Positions 35,028 through 42,919 of a stretch of DNA of 64,000 nt are shown piece by piece. A program made the translations under genes and the position numbers. Origin of the DNA: Flavihumibacter rivuli. Its GTDB lineage: Bacteria; Bacteroidota; Bacteroidia; Chitinophagales; Chitinophagaceae. The notes beneath the pieces were generated by a model. That model saw nothing but the letters and a program-made list of their open reading frames with translations, ran no database searches and was not told where the DNA came from. Location: assembly GCF_018595685.2 (NCBI RefSeq), contig NZ_CP092334.1:2012001-2076000 (forward strand), read 5' to 3'. Position 1 is the stretch's first letter. Each line of letters begins with the position of its first letter.

Positions 35028-35356
35028 GGTGCCTCCTCCTCTTTTATTGCTTCCACACTTACTATTCCAATGCAATCTTTACAGCAGGCCAGCAATAATC
35101 CCATCCGGTCCCTTGGATTCAGTTTCCAGTTTTTTTCTGCTATATCCAACAACCACCCTTCGGGTATCAGGCCATCAAAAAAAGGAAAAAGCACTTTTGA
35201 AGTATAAGGAGCTTCTTGTAGCGGAAGGGTCAAACTGACTGGCCGGGCACCGGGTTGTGCTGCATACGCCTGGTCGTATACAAAATGATACCCCTGCTCA
35301 TCCTGGGTGAGCCATCCGGCTAGTTGGTTGTCTATTTTTATGGCGGCTTTTCGCAC
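35024..35356 (-). CDS. hipS: HipS-like antitoxin (HipA N-terminal subdomain)
   Basis: 110 residues matching only the N-terminal subdomain 1 of HipA (Couple_hipA): KAAIKIDNQLAGWLTQDEQGYHFVYD, LTLPLQEAPYTSKVLFPFFDGLIPEGWLLD, NPRDRMGLLLACCKDCIG. It overlaps the kinase gene by four bases and follows the HTH gene by 39 bp, giving the order hipB-hipS-hipT. In the studied E. coli O127 system the HipS-like protein neutralises the kinase. Full-length HipA would be a single protein of about 400-440 residues, so this is a true split, not a frameshift: both parts have clean ends and an RBS. Confidence 0.88.
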   Translation of the reverse strand: MRKAAIKIDNQLAGWLTQDEQGYHFVYDQAYAAQPGARPVSLTLPLQEAPYTSKVLFPFFDGLIPEGWLLDIAEKNWKLNPRDRMGLLLACCKDCIGIVSVEAIKEEEAP

Positions 35357-35395
35357 TTGGTTGAATATGGACTAGCTTAATCTGGAATTGGGGTA

Positions 35396-35605
35396 TCAGG
35401 TATAGGGGTTGGTGGTTTTGGGTACGGCACCTACTTCGTAACCGAAGAGTTGCAGCACCTGGTTCACTTTATCCAACCGTAGGGTTTCCTTTCCCTGTTC
35501 CAGTTCACGGATGAAACGCAGCCCTACACCCGCCTTTTCGGCCAGTTCGGGCTGGGTGAGCTTCACCGATTTCCGCTTGTCTTTTACAAAGTCTGCCAGG
35601 TTCAT
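35396..35605 (-). CDS. hipB: HipB-like HTH repressor
   Basis: 69 residues from the ATG at 35603-35605, the start of MNLADFVKDKRKSVKLTQPEL. One XRE-type helix-turn-helix fills the protein (LTQPELAEKAGVGLRFIRELEQGK, the HipB/y4mF type). It is the first gene of the HipBST operon. An upstream Met at 35635 would place the palindromic operator inside the gene and is rejected. Likely represses its own operon by binding the two ACCC-N4-GGGT palindromes directly upstream. In HipBST systems HipB augments HipS. Confidence 0.9.
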   Translation of the reverse strand: MNLADFVKDKRKSVKLTQPELAEKAGVGLRFIRELEQGKETLRLDKVNQVLQLFGYEVGAVPKTTNPYT

Positions 35606-35609
35606 TTTA

Positions 35610-35664
35610 TACCCTTTTGGGTACCAATATAGCAATTATTTTCATTTTTGCACCCTTTCGGGTG
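35610..35664. promoter_or_regulatory. twin palindromic operators of the hip operon
   Basis: Two inverted repeats of the same form: TACCC-TTTT-GGGTA at 35610-35623 and CACCC-TTTC-GGGTG at 35651-35664. Their centres are 41 bp apart (about four helix turns). The nearer one begins five bases upstream of the hipB ATG. The common core ACCC-TTTy-GGGT strongly suggests an autoregulatory HipB site. Confidence 0.7.
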
Positions 35665-35844
35665 TATTTATATAGAATTCATAGATAATGATACCCTATC
35701 TGGTGCATTATTAGCAAATTGATAAAATATTAACCCCGTTCAGGTATAAATTAACCAGGAATTGCTACATAAGGGTGGAAGTAATAGAGCCGCAGGGTTT
35801 ACCTTTTGAATCGGGATGGATTTCCCAAGCCAATCCAAATTCAC

Positions 35845-36105
35845 ATTGATTCTGTACAGAATGTTTGGTTGGTCAACAACACCTGTGGTAAGAAGGGTGA
35901 GGTGTTCCCCAGAACTGCAGCAAAACCTTCCGTAAAAGTTCGAACTGCACCAATAACCACACTATCAAATACTACCTAACCAAGGATGGCGGTCATGGCG
36001 GGCCTGGAGGCATATCTGGTGTACCATCCAACAATCTCTCCTCGCAGGTGATCAAGGTGAATGATTGTTGTTCGAGAGATATTGCATAAATATCAGTTGC
36101 CTTAG
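35845..36105 (+). pseudogene. decayed 3' fragment of the LpqC-type esterase
   Basis: The plus strand matches the last third of the intact esterase at 20370-21311, block by block: IDSVQNVW vs IDSVLNVW, NTCGKKGEV in both, then in another frame FRKSSNCTNNHTIKYYLTKD vs FRKWSACTNNHTLEYYLTKD, GGHGGPGG vs GGHGWPGG, SQVIKVND vs SQVIKAND, and in a third frame EILHKYQLP-stop vs EFFQKFQLP-stop. At least two frameshifts and loss of the 5' two thirds make it non-functional. Similarity may extend a little upstream of 35845. It lies between the hip operon and the HEPN gene, opposite in strand to both. Confidence 0.85.
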
Positions 36106-36256
36106 ATATAGAATACAACCGTGCAGAAAGAAAATATAGCAACAATATCCAAAATAATGATCAAAAAACCAAGCAGGAATTCTTTCTCTAAACATTCATT
36201 AATCCTTACCCTATAGGACAAAAACCTCCCACCTACAAATACATATGCAAGAAATA

Positions 36257-37303
36257 CTAAGTCTTAATAACTGGGAAAAAGGCTTTCTGAAAAGACTTAT
36301 TACTAAGAAAAAAATTATCAGAGCCTGTACTAATACCAACACAAACTTCAATATTACTATGTGCTAAATCATCCCCAGATGCAACTTTTGAAATTAAAGC
36401 ATTTGCCTTAAATGTAAAATACTCACCATCAGCCAATACAATTTCACCTGAACTATCATGTTTAAATCTATAAATAACCCATGGTTTTCCAACAAATGAG
36501 GTTTGGGAATTTACCATTCTAACATTAAATCGATCAATCAACAATTCAGCAATAACATGTTGAATACTGCTTACACTTTTTACTAAATCTTCCAAAAATT
36601 TCAAGTCCCTCTTCCCACCTCCATGCGCAATTCTATTTCGATTTGATTCTAAGAATAAATTAATATCAGAATTCGAAACACCTTTCTCATTAAGTAGTCT
36701 TTTAGAAATCCTCTTCGTAGCTTTCATTTTAGACTTTGAAGAGACGCCACAATTATTACAAACCTTTTCGACAAACTCATCTCCTTCCTCCATTGATATT
36801 CGCTCTAGTATAGAAGAAAATAACATTACTTTTTCCTCCCAAGAAACAGAGTTTATAGCCCTAGCAAACATATTAATTATAACATCTAAATATTCACGCT
36901 CATCATTCAAAGTGCCAAAACCTAAAAGATCATTTGGGCCTACTGGAATTTTATAATTACGGAAATGCGAATGAAAATTTGACAATATGAGAAAATCATG
37001 ACCATTTGGAACCTCATTTTTGCTAGTAACAATGTGCAGAACTAATTCAGCCTTAGCATAAGAAACAAGCGAAACTCGACTTAAAAATTTCCAGCATAAG
37101 TCTGAAAGATAAAGAAAAACTTCTTCAATATTATTATCAAAACTCTCATCTATGTATAACTCACAATACCTTAAAGTACTTCGATCAAAAACTAAAATAT
37201 CATTTACGGGTAACTCTTTAATCTCTACGCGTACATCACTAAATTCGTATACTCCTAATTGCAATGGCACCTCAGAGGAAATGATAAATTTTGATACCCA
37301 CAT
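36257..37303 (-). CDS. HEPN-like protein of unknown function
   Basis: 348 residues, A/T-rich with codon use unlike the housekeeping genes. The central helical region has an Apea-HEPN-like layout: SSILERISMEEGDEF, a CNNC pair (182-185) and RNRIAHGG with R222-N-x3-H227, the R-N-x3-H RNase motif of HEPN domains. The N-terminal 140 residues and C-terminal 100 residues match no family known to me. No membrane helices. Single gene between toxin-antitoxin modules, so a defence or RNA-cleaving role is likely but is inference. Starts with MWVSKF; no alternative start is better. Confidence 0.7.
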   Translation of the reverse strand: MWVSKFIISSEVPLQLGVYEFSDVRVEIKELPVNDILVFDRSTLRYCELYIDESFDNNIEEVFLYLSDLCWKFLSRVSLVSYAKAELVLHIVTSKNEVPNGHDFLILSNFHSHFRNYKIPVGPNDLLGFGTLNDEREYLDVIINMFARAINSVSWEEKVMLFSSILERISMEEGDEFVEKVCNNCGVSSKSKMKATKRISKRLLNEKGVSNSDINLFLESNRNRIAHGGGKRDLKFLEDLVKSVSSIQHVIAELLIDRFNVRMVNSQTSFVGKPWVIYRFKHDSSGEIVLADGEYFTFKANALISKVASGDDLAHSNIEVCVGISTGSDNFFLSNKSFQKAFFPVIKT

Positions 37304-37697
37304 AAGATTAATAAAATAATTTCAATTAGTTGATTTTTGGATTTCCCGCATAATGAGATCCCTATTTTTCGCATTAAATTGACCCCTCTTTTTCGTATAT
37401 AAATACAGAAGGCTTGCCCATACTATTTAAGAATATTTAAGCTATATTACTTTTTGGATTTTTCCAAAATATGCAAAATAATTGCATGGAAGAAAAATTG
37501 TCAACCATATAAGGAGATATTACCGCTTCTTACTTCCCGATACAGAATTTTGACATCAGCATTTAATGCAGATTTTACGGAAATGTAAATCAAGAATAGA
37601 AGTACATTCCATCATTCAAGCTACGTTTGCTTTTTCAAAGAATAATTATTGTAGCAGTTTTCAATTATCCTTTTTATCAACCTTTTACAAGAAGCAG
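37304..37697. other. A/T-rich intergenic region with possible IS21-like end relic
   Basis: About 394 bp without coding character. At 37351-37400 two similar stretches occur, ATCCCTATTTTTCGCAT and ACCCCTCTTTTTCGTAT, and on the minus strand GGGGTCAATTTAATGCGAAA, which resembles the repeated ends of IS21-family elements in Bacteroidota. No transposase remains. The region should also carry the promoter of the HEPN gene. Confidence 0.35.
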
Positions 37698-38786
37698 TTA
37701 TTCAAATATTACAGGTTCAAAGTATTCTCTGCCCAATGAATAAGGGATCAGTTTTTTGTGCTGAAGCCTTCCAATAATAATTGCCGGGTGGGTATTGAAC
37801 TGTTTTGCAATATCCCTGATGTCGTCTTCGCTGAGTGGGGCTGATGCTAAAATCTCGGCTTCTTCGTCTTCGGTCAATGTCCACTTACAGGCAAATTCAT
37901 CTGCTTCCTGTTCTTTCTGCATATCCTTGTCGGAATAGTCGAGGTTTTCAAGAAAGATGTCTTTTTTACCGTGTAAAAGGATATGACCTGCCTCGTGAAA
38001 GAAGGTGAACCAGAAACTGTCGTTACGGTTATAGCGGCCCGTGAGCTGAATAAATGGGGTATCGTTGAGCCAACGGGTAGAACCGTTGATGGGTGCTTTA
38101 TTGATGCAGGGGGTATGTACCACTTTAACTCCTGCTTCGAGGCAAATACTTTGCAACTGACTAAAAAAACCATCAGGATGGTTGGCCATGATGGACTTGA
38201 TTTGAGGAAGGGCTTCTTTGAACTTCTTTTCTGAATAGTCATTGGCTTCCAGTTCGGCAGCCTGTAACTCACCTTTGCGAAGCCAGGCCGAAATGGCATA
38301 CGGCTCTTTAGTTTGAGCCAGCGAAATGCGGAAAGCTACTTTTAACTGCTGATTGAAATAATAATCTTCCCAGGCGGTATGATTGGAGAAACCAAAGAAT
38401 GCCAGCATCTCCATTGTTTTTTCCTGAATGGTGCCTACCTGAGGCAGCCAGCCTTTTTTGATCATATCGGCTAAGGGAAACTGCTTTGCCCATGAAACGG
38501 CTGCATCAATGGTGGCTTTGCGTTTCTCTCTTGCTATGTATTCATCATAGCCACGCTGGTGGTTCATCCAGAAGTGGGCGGGGATCTTTGTTACATTTTC
38601 AAATTGGACCGCCATATCAGGGGTAATGGAGCTTTCGCCCTTAAGGACTGCAATAATGGTTTTTTCCGGCTTGCCGGTGCGGAGGGCAAACTCTTTGGGC
38701 CCCATTTCCATTTCTTCCAGTTTCTCAGCTAAGGTTTCACCGGGGTGGAAAACAACTGAAGGGAAATATTGATTTTGCTTGGCCAT
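37698..38786 (-). CDS. higA: HigA-type antitoxin fused to an ImmA/IrrE peptidase domain
   Basis: 362 residues. N-terminal HTH of the HigA type (HPGETLAEKLEEMEMGPKEFALRTGKPEKTI, about 14-80) plus a long C-terminal domain containing HEAGH (264-268) with downstream acidic QEADEFACKW, the zinc-peptidase pattern of ImmA/IrrE (M78). It is encoded 11 bp downstream of a HigB-like toxin. Antitoxins of this fused type are known; the peptidase could cleave a partner or act only as a scaffold. DNA binding to its own promoter is expected. Confidence 0.88.
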   Translation of the reverse strand: MAKQNQYFPSVVFHPGETLAEKLEEMEMGPKEFALRTGKPEKTIIAVLKGESSITPDMAVQFENVTKIPAHFWMNHQRGYDEYIAREKRKATIDAAVSWAKQFPLADMIKKGWLPQVGTIQEKTMEMLAFFGFSNHTAWEDYYFNQQLKVAFRISLAQTKEPYAISAWLRKGELQAAELEANDYSEKKFKEALPQIKSIMANHPDGFFSQLQSICLEAGVKVVHTPCINKAPINGSTRWLNDTPFIQLTGRYNRNDSFWFTFFHEAGHILLHGKKDIFLENLDYSDKDMQKEQEADEFACKWTLTEDEEAEILASAPLSEDDIRDIAKQFNTHPAIIIGRLQHKKLIPYSLGREYFEPVIFE

Positions 38787-38797
38787 TGTGTTGTTGT

Positions 38798-39130
38798 TTA
38801 ATGATAGTCAACAATTTCTATAACTTCTACGCCTTTGATCTCTAACCAGATATACTGCCCGTGTTCATTGGTAGGGATTGGGGTTTCGTGAGGTGTGAAA
38901 ACCAATCTGTAGGGGTGGTCTAAGTCGCAAGTCCATTGCCCTTTTCTGTCGCCGGTTAACTCGTGAAACCTGCCAGGCAAGTTTCTCACATCTTCCAGGG
39001 TGGTCGCATCCCGCAAAGCGTTGAGCCTTGATACGAATAGCTTTGCCCTTTTATCGCCCATTTTCTGGCGGCATTTGTTGTAATCGCCTGACAGCTTCTC
39101 CAGTTTTTTATCGGTAAAAGTTATTTCCAC
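38798..39130 (-). CDS. higB: HigB/RelE-superfamily toxin
   Basis: 110 residues with the RelE/HigB fold pattern: helical N-terminus (DKKLEKLSGDYNKCRQKMGDKRAKLFVSRL) then strands LPGRFHELTGDRKGQWTCDLDHPYRLVFTPHE and IKGVEVIEIVDYH at the C-terminus. Basic residues R/K/H in the central strands could form the mRNA-interferase site. Toxin-first order is typical of higBA, with the antitoxin gene following after 11 bp. Likely a ribosome-dependent RNase when free. Upstream is a 146-bp gap to the PD-(D/E)XK-like gene. Confidence 0.88.
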   Translation of the reverse strand: MEITFTDKKLEKLSGDYNKCRQKMGDKRAKLFVSRLNALRDATTLEDVRNLPGRFHELTGDRKGQWTCDLDHPYRLVFTPHETPIPTNEHGQYIWLEIKGVEVIEIVDYH

Positions 39131-39276
39131 TGCAAAGGTAATATTCTTTTGGTTAACAGCAAGTGTAAGTCATATTATTATCTACATGTGCTTTCCGTCT
39201 TGTTTTACCGGTTAATTCATAAGCAAAGGCAATAGTTAATCATTATGGTAGGTGAGTTTTGACATTTCTATAGTAA

Positions 39277-40098
39277 TTAATACCCTAGATTAATAGAAGT
39301 TGTTGACCTGATTACAATTCTATAAGCTGGAATTCTTTCAGCCGATGATGAAAAATCATTTATAGCATTAACTGAAAAGTCATTGGGCTTAGAGTTGTCA
39401 TTTGCGGAATCGAGAATTGTTGTATTTCCAAAGCTATTTGGATAAATACCAACAGCTTCTCGCACTTGTGCTGCAGAATAATAGGTAGCCTTCTCTTTTT
39501 TTGTATCAAATAAGCAACAGGTAATAATTCGCCAAGGTTGTGCAAGTTCAGGATGAAAGTCATGAAAACTTACAGGACCAGCCAATGCCAATCTTTCTAC
39601 ATCAGTAGCTTTTACTAATGAACACCCAAATTGGTCTTCGTTAAAATTTCTTATGCAAATATCGTTGCCATAGTAATGGTAATTAGCTGACCCATTGTAA
39701 AGTAAGTAACGTACTACACAACCTGAAGCAGCTAAAAGACGATTTAACTTAGTCCACTGATACTCACCGCCACTTCTAAATGTAGCAATGTCATGGTAGG
39801 TGCCATCCAAATTTAAAACCTTAGCTTGTAAAGCCCACCAAAGAAACTGACCAGTAGTGGTTTCGACAAAAATGTCCATGTCGTTTCCATGGGTTCTTTC
39901 ATTTCTTGCCTCTACTGCCCAAACACCTATGTTAGGAAAAGATAAGCGATTGTCTTCGATTTCAGAAACAATATCAGATGTAAGACCAATTTCCCGTGCT
40001 TGATTTCCCGTGTGATGGTTCCTGATTATTTTGTTCCAGGTATTTGCAGCAATTGACTCAAACAGCTTACATCTATTTGATAATTGTACTAATGGCAT
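39277..40098 (-). CDS. PD-(D/E)XK-like protein in the type I restriction operon
   Basis: 273 residues. Around residues 60-95 it reads VWAVEARNERTHGNDMDIFVETTTGQFLWWALQAKV with acidic E63, D73, D75 and Q91-A-K93, the pattern of PD-(D/E)XK nucleases with a Q-x-K end, reminiscent of DUF6615. The rest is a mix of strands and helices with no known motif. It starts 12 bp after the hsdS stop, so it is probably cotranscribed with hsdRMS. A defence effector or an accessory nuclease is suggested; the name of its family is tentative. Confidence 0.65.
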   Translation of the reverse strand: MPLVQLSNRCKLFESIAANTWNKIIRNHHTGNQAREIGLTSDIVSEIEDNRLSFPNIGVWAVEARNERTHGNDMDIFVETTTGQFLWWALQAKVLNLDGTYHDIATFRSGGEYQWTKLNRLLAASGCVVRYLLYNGSANYHYYGNDICIRNFNEDQFGCSLVKATDVERLALAGPVSFHDFHPELAQPWRIITCCLFDTKKEKATYYSAAQVREAVGIYPNSFGNTTILDSANDNSKPNDFSVNAINDFSSSAERIPAYRIVIRSTTSINLGY

Positions 40099-40110
40099 TT
40101 TCTATTTATT

Positions 40111-41301
40111 TTAATTCACCTTCACCTGCCCGTTCATCAGCATGGGCAAGAGCCAATCCCGCAGTTCGGTAAGTTTTTGGTTTTCGATTAAATTTTTACC
40201 AATCTTTTCATAAATTGTAGAAACTTTTTCATTGAATGATTCTATCAATTCTGTTGGAGGAAGTACAATTCTGAATCCTTTTACAAGGCTCCCATTTAGA
40301 TTGTTTATGTTAGTTCCTAAGCACTCATTTTTTATTGTAGTAAACATAAAATCTGATTGAGTATATGAATAGAGATAAAACCGATAATTACTCTTTGCAA
40401 CGATTTTTGCACAAAAAGCTCCAAACGATGCTTCCTTTTCATAAAAGAAAAATCCATTTTTACCAATATGTTCCTTGCTACCACTAGACATCGTGATTAA
40501 AATATCGAACTTGTTAAGAACCTGAGTGGGTGAAACATTCTGTTTAGGAACATAAACCATATCATTTAAATCAATGACATTACCAGAAATATTGGTCGCC
40601 CTTAGTATAGGAATAACTCCGTTATCGTTTGGACTTTTAATCTCACTGGAATCATAAGTAACACCTCGCACAAGTTCAGCAATATCTCCAAGTGTTCCAT
40701 CTTCCCACCCCACAGGAATCTCCTTTTGCAACTCCTCATTCCAAACCATTTTGCCGCCACTGGTTTTGTAGGGTTTACTGTTTTTATTAGGAAAATCGAA
40801 TTGTACAAACCAATAATTATAAAGCGTTTTTACCATCGCTTCTAAATCTGCATTAATGCGGTTGTTGATCTCAATTTTGGAATCTAAGGCAGAAAGAACA
40901 GAGGCTATTTTCTTTCTTGCCTTAACATCAGAATAAACATTAACATCAATCTGATTTAAGATTCCCTGAGTAAGCAGAGGTTGACTGGAACCTATTTGTC
41001 TTTTGTTTAAGGAAATACACTTTAGTAAGTAATAATTATACTCATTGCTTTCAATTTGCTTATGAACACCAGCAATTGCATTATCCGAAACCCAACACTT
41101 ACCTTTTTCAAAATGAACACTTCCACAATAAGCTCCTACACGACCTATTATTAAAACGTTTTCATAATTTGACACATTTGTATATCCTAAAATGCCGTTA
41201 CCTCCATAAACGGGTATTGCACCAGATTCTTTAGGAGCAATTTTCCCATTTTTAAAATCAATTAAATCTTCGAGTTTTATTGGAATAATTTCATTGTTCA
41301 T
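40111..41301 (-). CDS. hsdS: type I restriction specificity subunit HsdS
   Basis: 396 residues. Two target-recognition domains (about 5-135 and 190-350) separated by a helical conserved region, KKIASVLSALDSKIEINNRINADLEAMVKTLYNYWFVQF, and a second conserved region near the C-terminus (LIENQKLTELRDWLLPMLMNGQV). This is the normal HsdS layout that reads a split DNA site. It overlaps hsdM by 11 bases. Each half contacts one half-site; the target sequence cannot be read from the gene. Unlike many HsdS it has no neighbouring silent copies or invertible repeats here. Confidence 0.95.
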   Translation of the reverse strand: MNNEIIPIKLEDLIDFKNGKIAPKESGAIPVYGGNGILGYTNVSNYENVLIIGRVGAYCGSVHFEKGKCWVSDNAIAGVHKQIESNEYNYYLLKCISLNKRQIGSSQPLLTQGILNQIDVNVYSDVKARKKIASVLSALDSKIEINNRINADLEAMVKTLYNYWFVQFDFPNKNSKPYKTSGGKMVWNEELQKEIPVGWEDGTLGDIAELVRGVTYDSSEIKSPNDNGVIPILRATNISGNVIDLNDMVYVPKQNVSPTQVLNKFDILITMSSGSKEHIGKNGFFFYEKEASFGAFCAKIVAKSNYRFYLYSYTQSDFMFTTIKNECLGTNINNLNGSLVKGFRIVLPPTELIESFNEKVSTIYEKIGKNLIENQKLTELRDWLLPMLMNGQVKVN

Positions 41302-42919
41302 GCTTCAATTCATTTAATTGTTTCTGAATCTCTTTTTCAAGATTTTTTGATTCTGCAAATAGCCTGTCTAAACTAGTTTTGAAGGTGTTCATTTTGGCTA
41401 CAAACTCAGCATGTGAAATGTCAGTGTATTCAATCTTCACTTCAAAATATTGACCTGCACTAAAGCTGTAGTTCTTTTCTCTTATCTGTTCGTAGCTCAC
41501 CACCACCGTAAAATCTTCTATGGCTTGGTGTTGGTTGAAGGTTTTAATGATGCGTTGTTCTTCTTCTTCCGAAAGCACCGTTTTTTGGTATTTGCCATCT
41601 TTTATGGTAGTGCCTAGTTTAGAGGCATCCATCAATACAATTTCACCTTTGGTATTGGCTTTATCCAAAAACAATATACTTACATTAGTACCGGTAGTTG
41701 CAAAAATATTACTGGGCATGCTCACCACGCCACGCAGCATTTTTTGTTCTACTAACCGTTCTCGTATTTTCTTTTCTATACCGCTTTGAGCAGTAATAAA
41801 TCCTGTTGGCACAACAATAGCTGCCTTGCCTTTCGGTGATAATGAATACATAATGTGTTGAATGAACAATGGATAAATAGCCATTTTATCCTTATCCTTC
41901 TTTGGCACATTGGGAAAGCCCGCAAAAAAACGTTCACTATTCTGCTTCGTATCTAAATCAGCTACATAATCGCTAAAGTCTAATTTGAACGGAGGATTGG
42001 AAACAATGTAATCGAAGGTCATCAGCTTATCGCCCACTTTGTGGTAAGGGTTCAGCATGGTGTTGCCCTGGATGATGTTTTGAATGGAGTGTACCAAGTT
42101 GTTCAATATCAAATTCAACCGCAACATGCTGGATGACTTCTGCGAAATATCCTGCGAGTAAATGGTACAGCGGTCTTCGCCAATGGCATGGGCCAGGTTC
42201 ATCAACAATGTGCCTGAACCTGCGGAGGGGTCGTAACAAGTTACGTTGCTCACCGGCTTATCTACCAAGATAGAAGCCATGATTTTTGAAACGGCATGTG
42301 GCGTGTAATACTCTGCATACTTACCGCCACCATCTTTGTTGTAGTCTTTGATGAGGTATTCAAAAATGGTAGAGAAGAAATCGAATTTCTGATTGAAGAT
42401 TTTCTCGAAACTGAAATTCACCAACTGGTTGATGATGGCTTTACAGAAATTATCCCGCTGGCTGCTGTCGGTAATGTAATTGCTCAGTTCATCGAACAAA
42501 GTAATCTTTGCACCCGTGCCGGTTTTAACAGAGAATATTTCGTTGTTGAAAATGGCAATATCCCGAAGGGTATCGTCAAAGAACTTGGCAAATTCTTCTT
42601 TGTCCTGCCGGTTATACAGGTTGGAGAGGTAATGTTCCCTTTTCAGTTTGGCACTATCGGGGTTCATTCTCAGCAACAGCATTTCATACTGCTTGTCTGT
42701 ATAGGTAGCAATTTCCTTTTCCCAACTTTCGGCCTTTGCCAGTTTGGGTTCCAGTTGTTTTACTTCATAGCCGAACTTATCGTTCATGAACTTGTACAGG
42801 AATACCTGGGTAATGATCTTAAATTCATTGCCATCGTTACCTAACCCATACGAGGTACAAACACCTTTCAGGTTATCAATCAACTCTTTTGTCTGTGCCG
42901 TAAAGTCTTGTGTTACCAT
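41291..42919 (-). CDS. hsdM: type I restriction methyltransferase HsdM
   Basis: 542 residues. N-terminal HsdM domain (LKGVCTSYGLGNDGNEFKIITQVFLYKFM), then SAM binding at DPSAGSGTLLMNLA and the adenine-methyltransferase catalytic motif NPPF (YIVSNPPFKLDFSDY). N6-adenine methylation of host DNA in complex with HsdS protects against HsdR. Overlaps hsdR by seven bases and hsdS by 11. All key motifs intact, so it should be active. Confidence 0.97.
   Translation of the reverse strand: MVTQDFTAQTKELIDNLKGVCTSYGLGNDGNEFKIITQVFLYKFMNDKFGYEVKQLEPKLAKAESWEKEIATYTDKQYEMLLLRMNPDSAKLKREHYLSNLYNRQDKEEFAKFFDDTLRDIAIFNNEIFSVKTGTGAKITLFDELSNYITDSSQRDNFCKAIINQLVNFSFEKIFNQKFDFFSTIFEYLIKDYNKDGGGKYAEYYTPHAVSKIMASILVDKPVSNVTCYDPSAGSGTLLMNLAHAIGEDRCTIYSQDISQKSSSMLRLNLILNNLVHSIQNIIQGNTMLNPYHKVGDKLMTFDYIVSNPPFKLDFSDYVADLDTKQNSERFFAGFPNVPKKDKDKMAIYPLFIQHIMYSLSPKGKAAIVVPTGFITAQSGIEKKIRERLVEQKMLRGVVSMPSNIFATTGTNVSILFLDKANTKGEIVLMDASKLGTTIKDGKYQKTVLSEEEEQRIIKTFNQHQAIEDFTVVVSYEQIREKNYSFSAGQYFEVKIEYTDISHAEFVAKMNTFKTSLDRLFAESKNLEKEIQKQLNELKHEQ

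Noticed and set aside
34086..35356. hipS/hipT as a broken single hipA gene
   Set aside because: Both have proper starts and stops with an RBS before hipT and a 4-bp coupled overlap, which fits the HipBST split rather than a frameshift.
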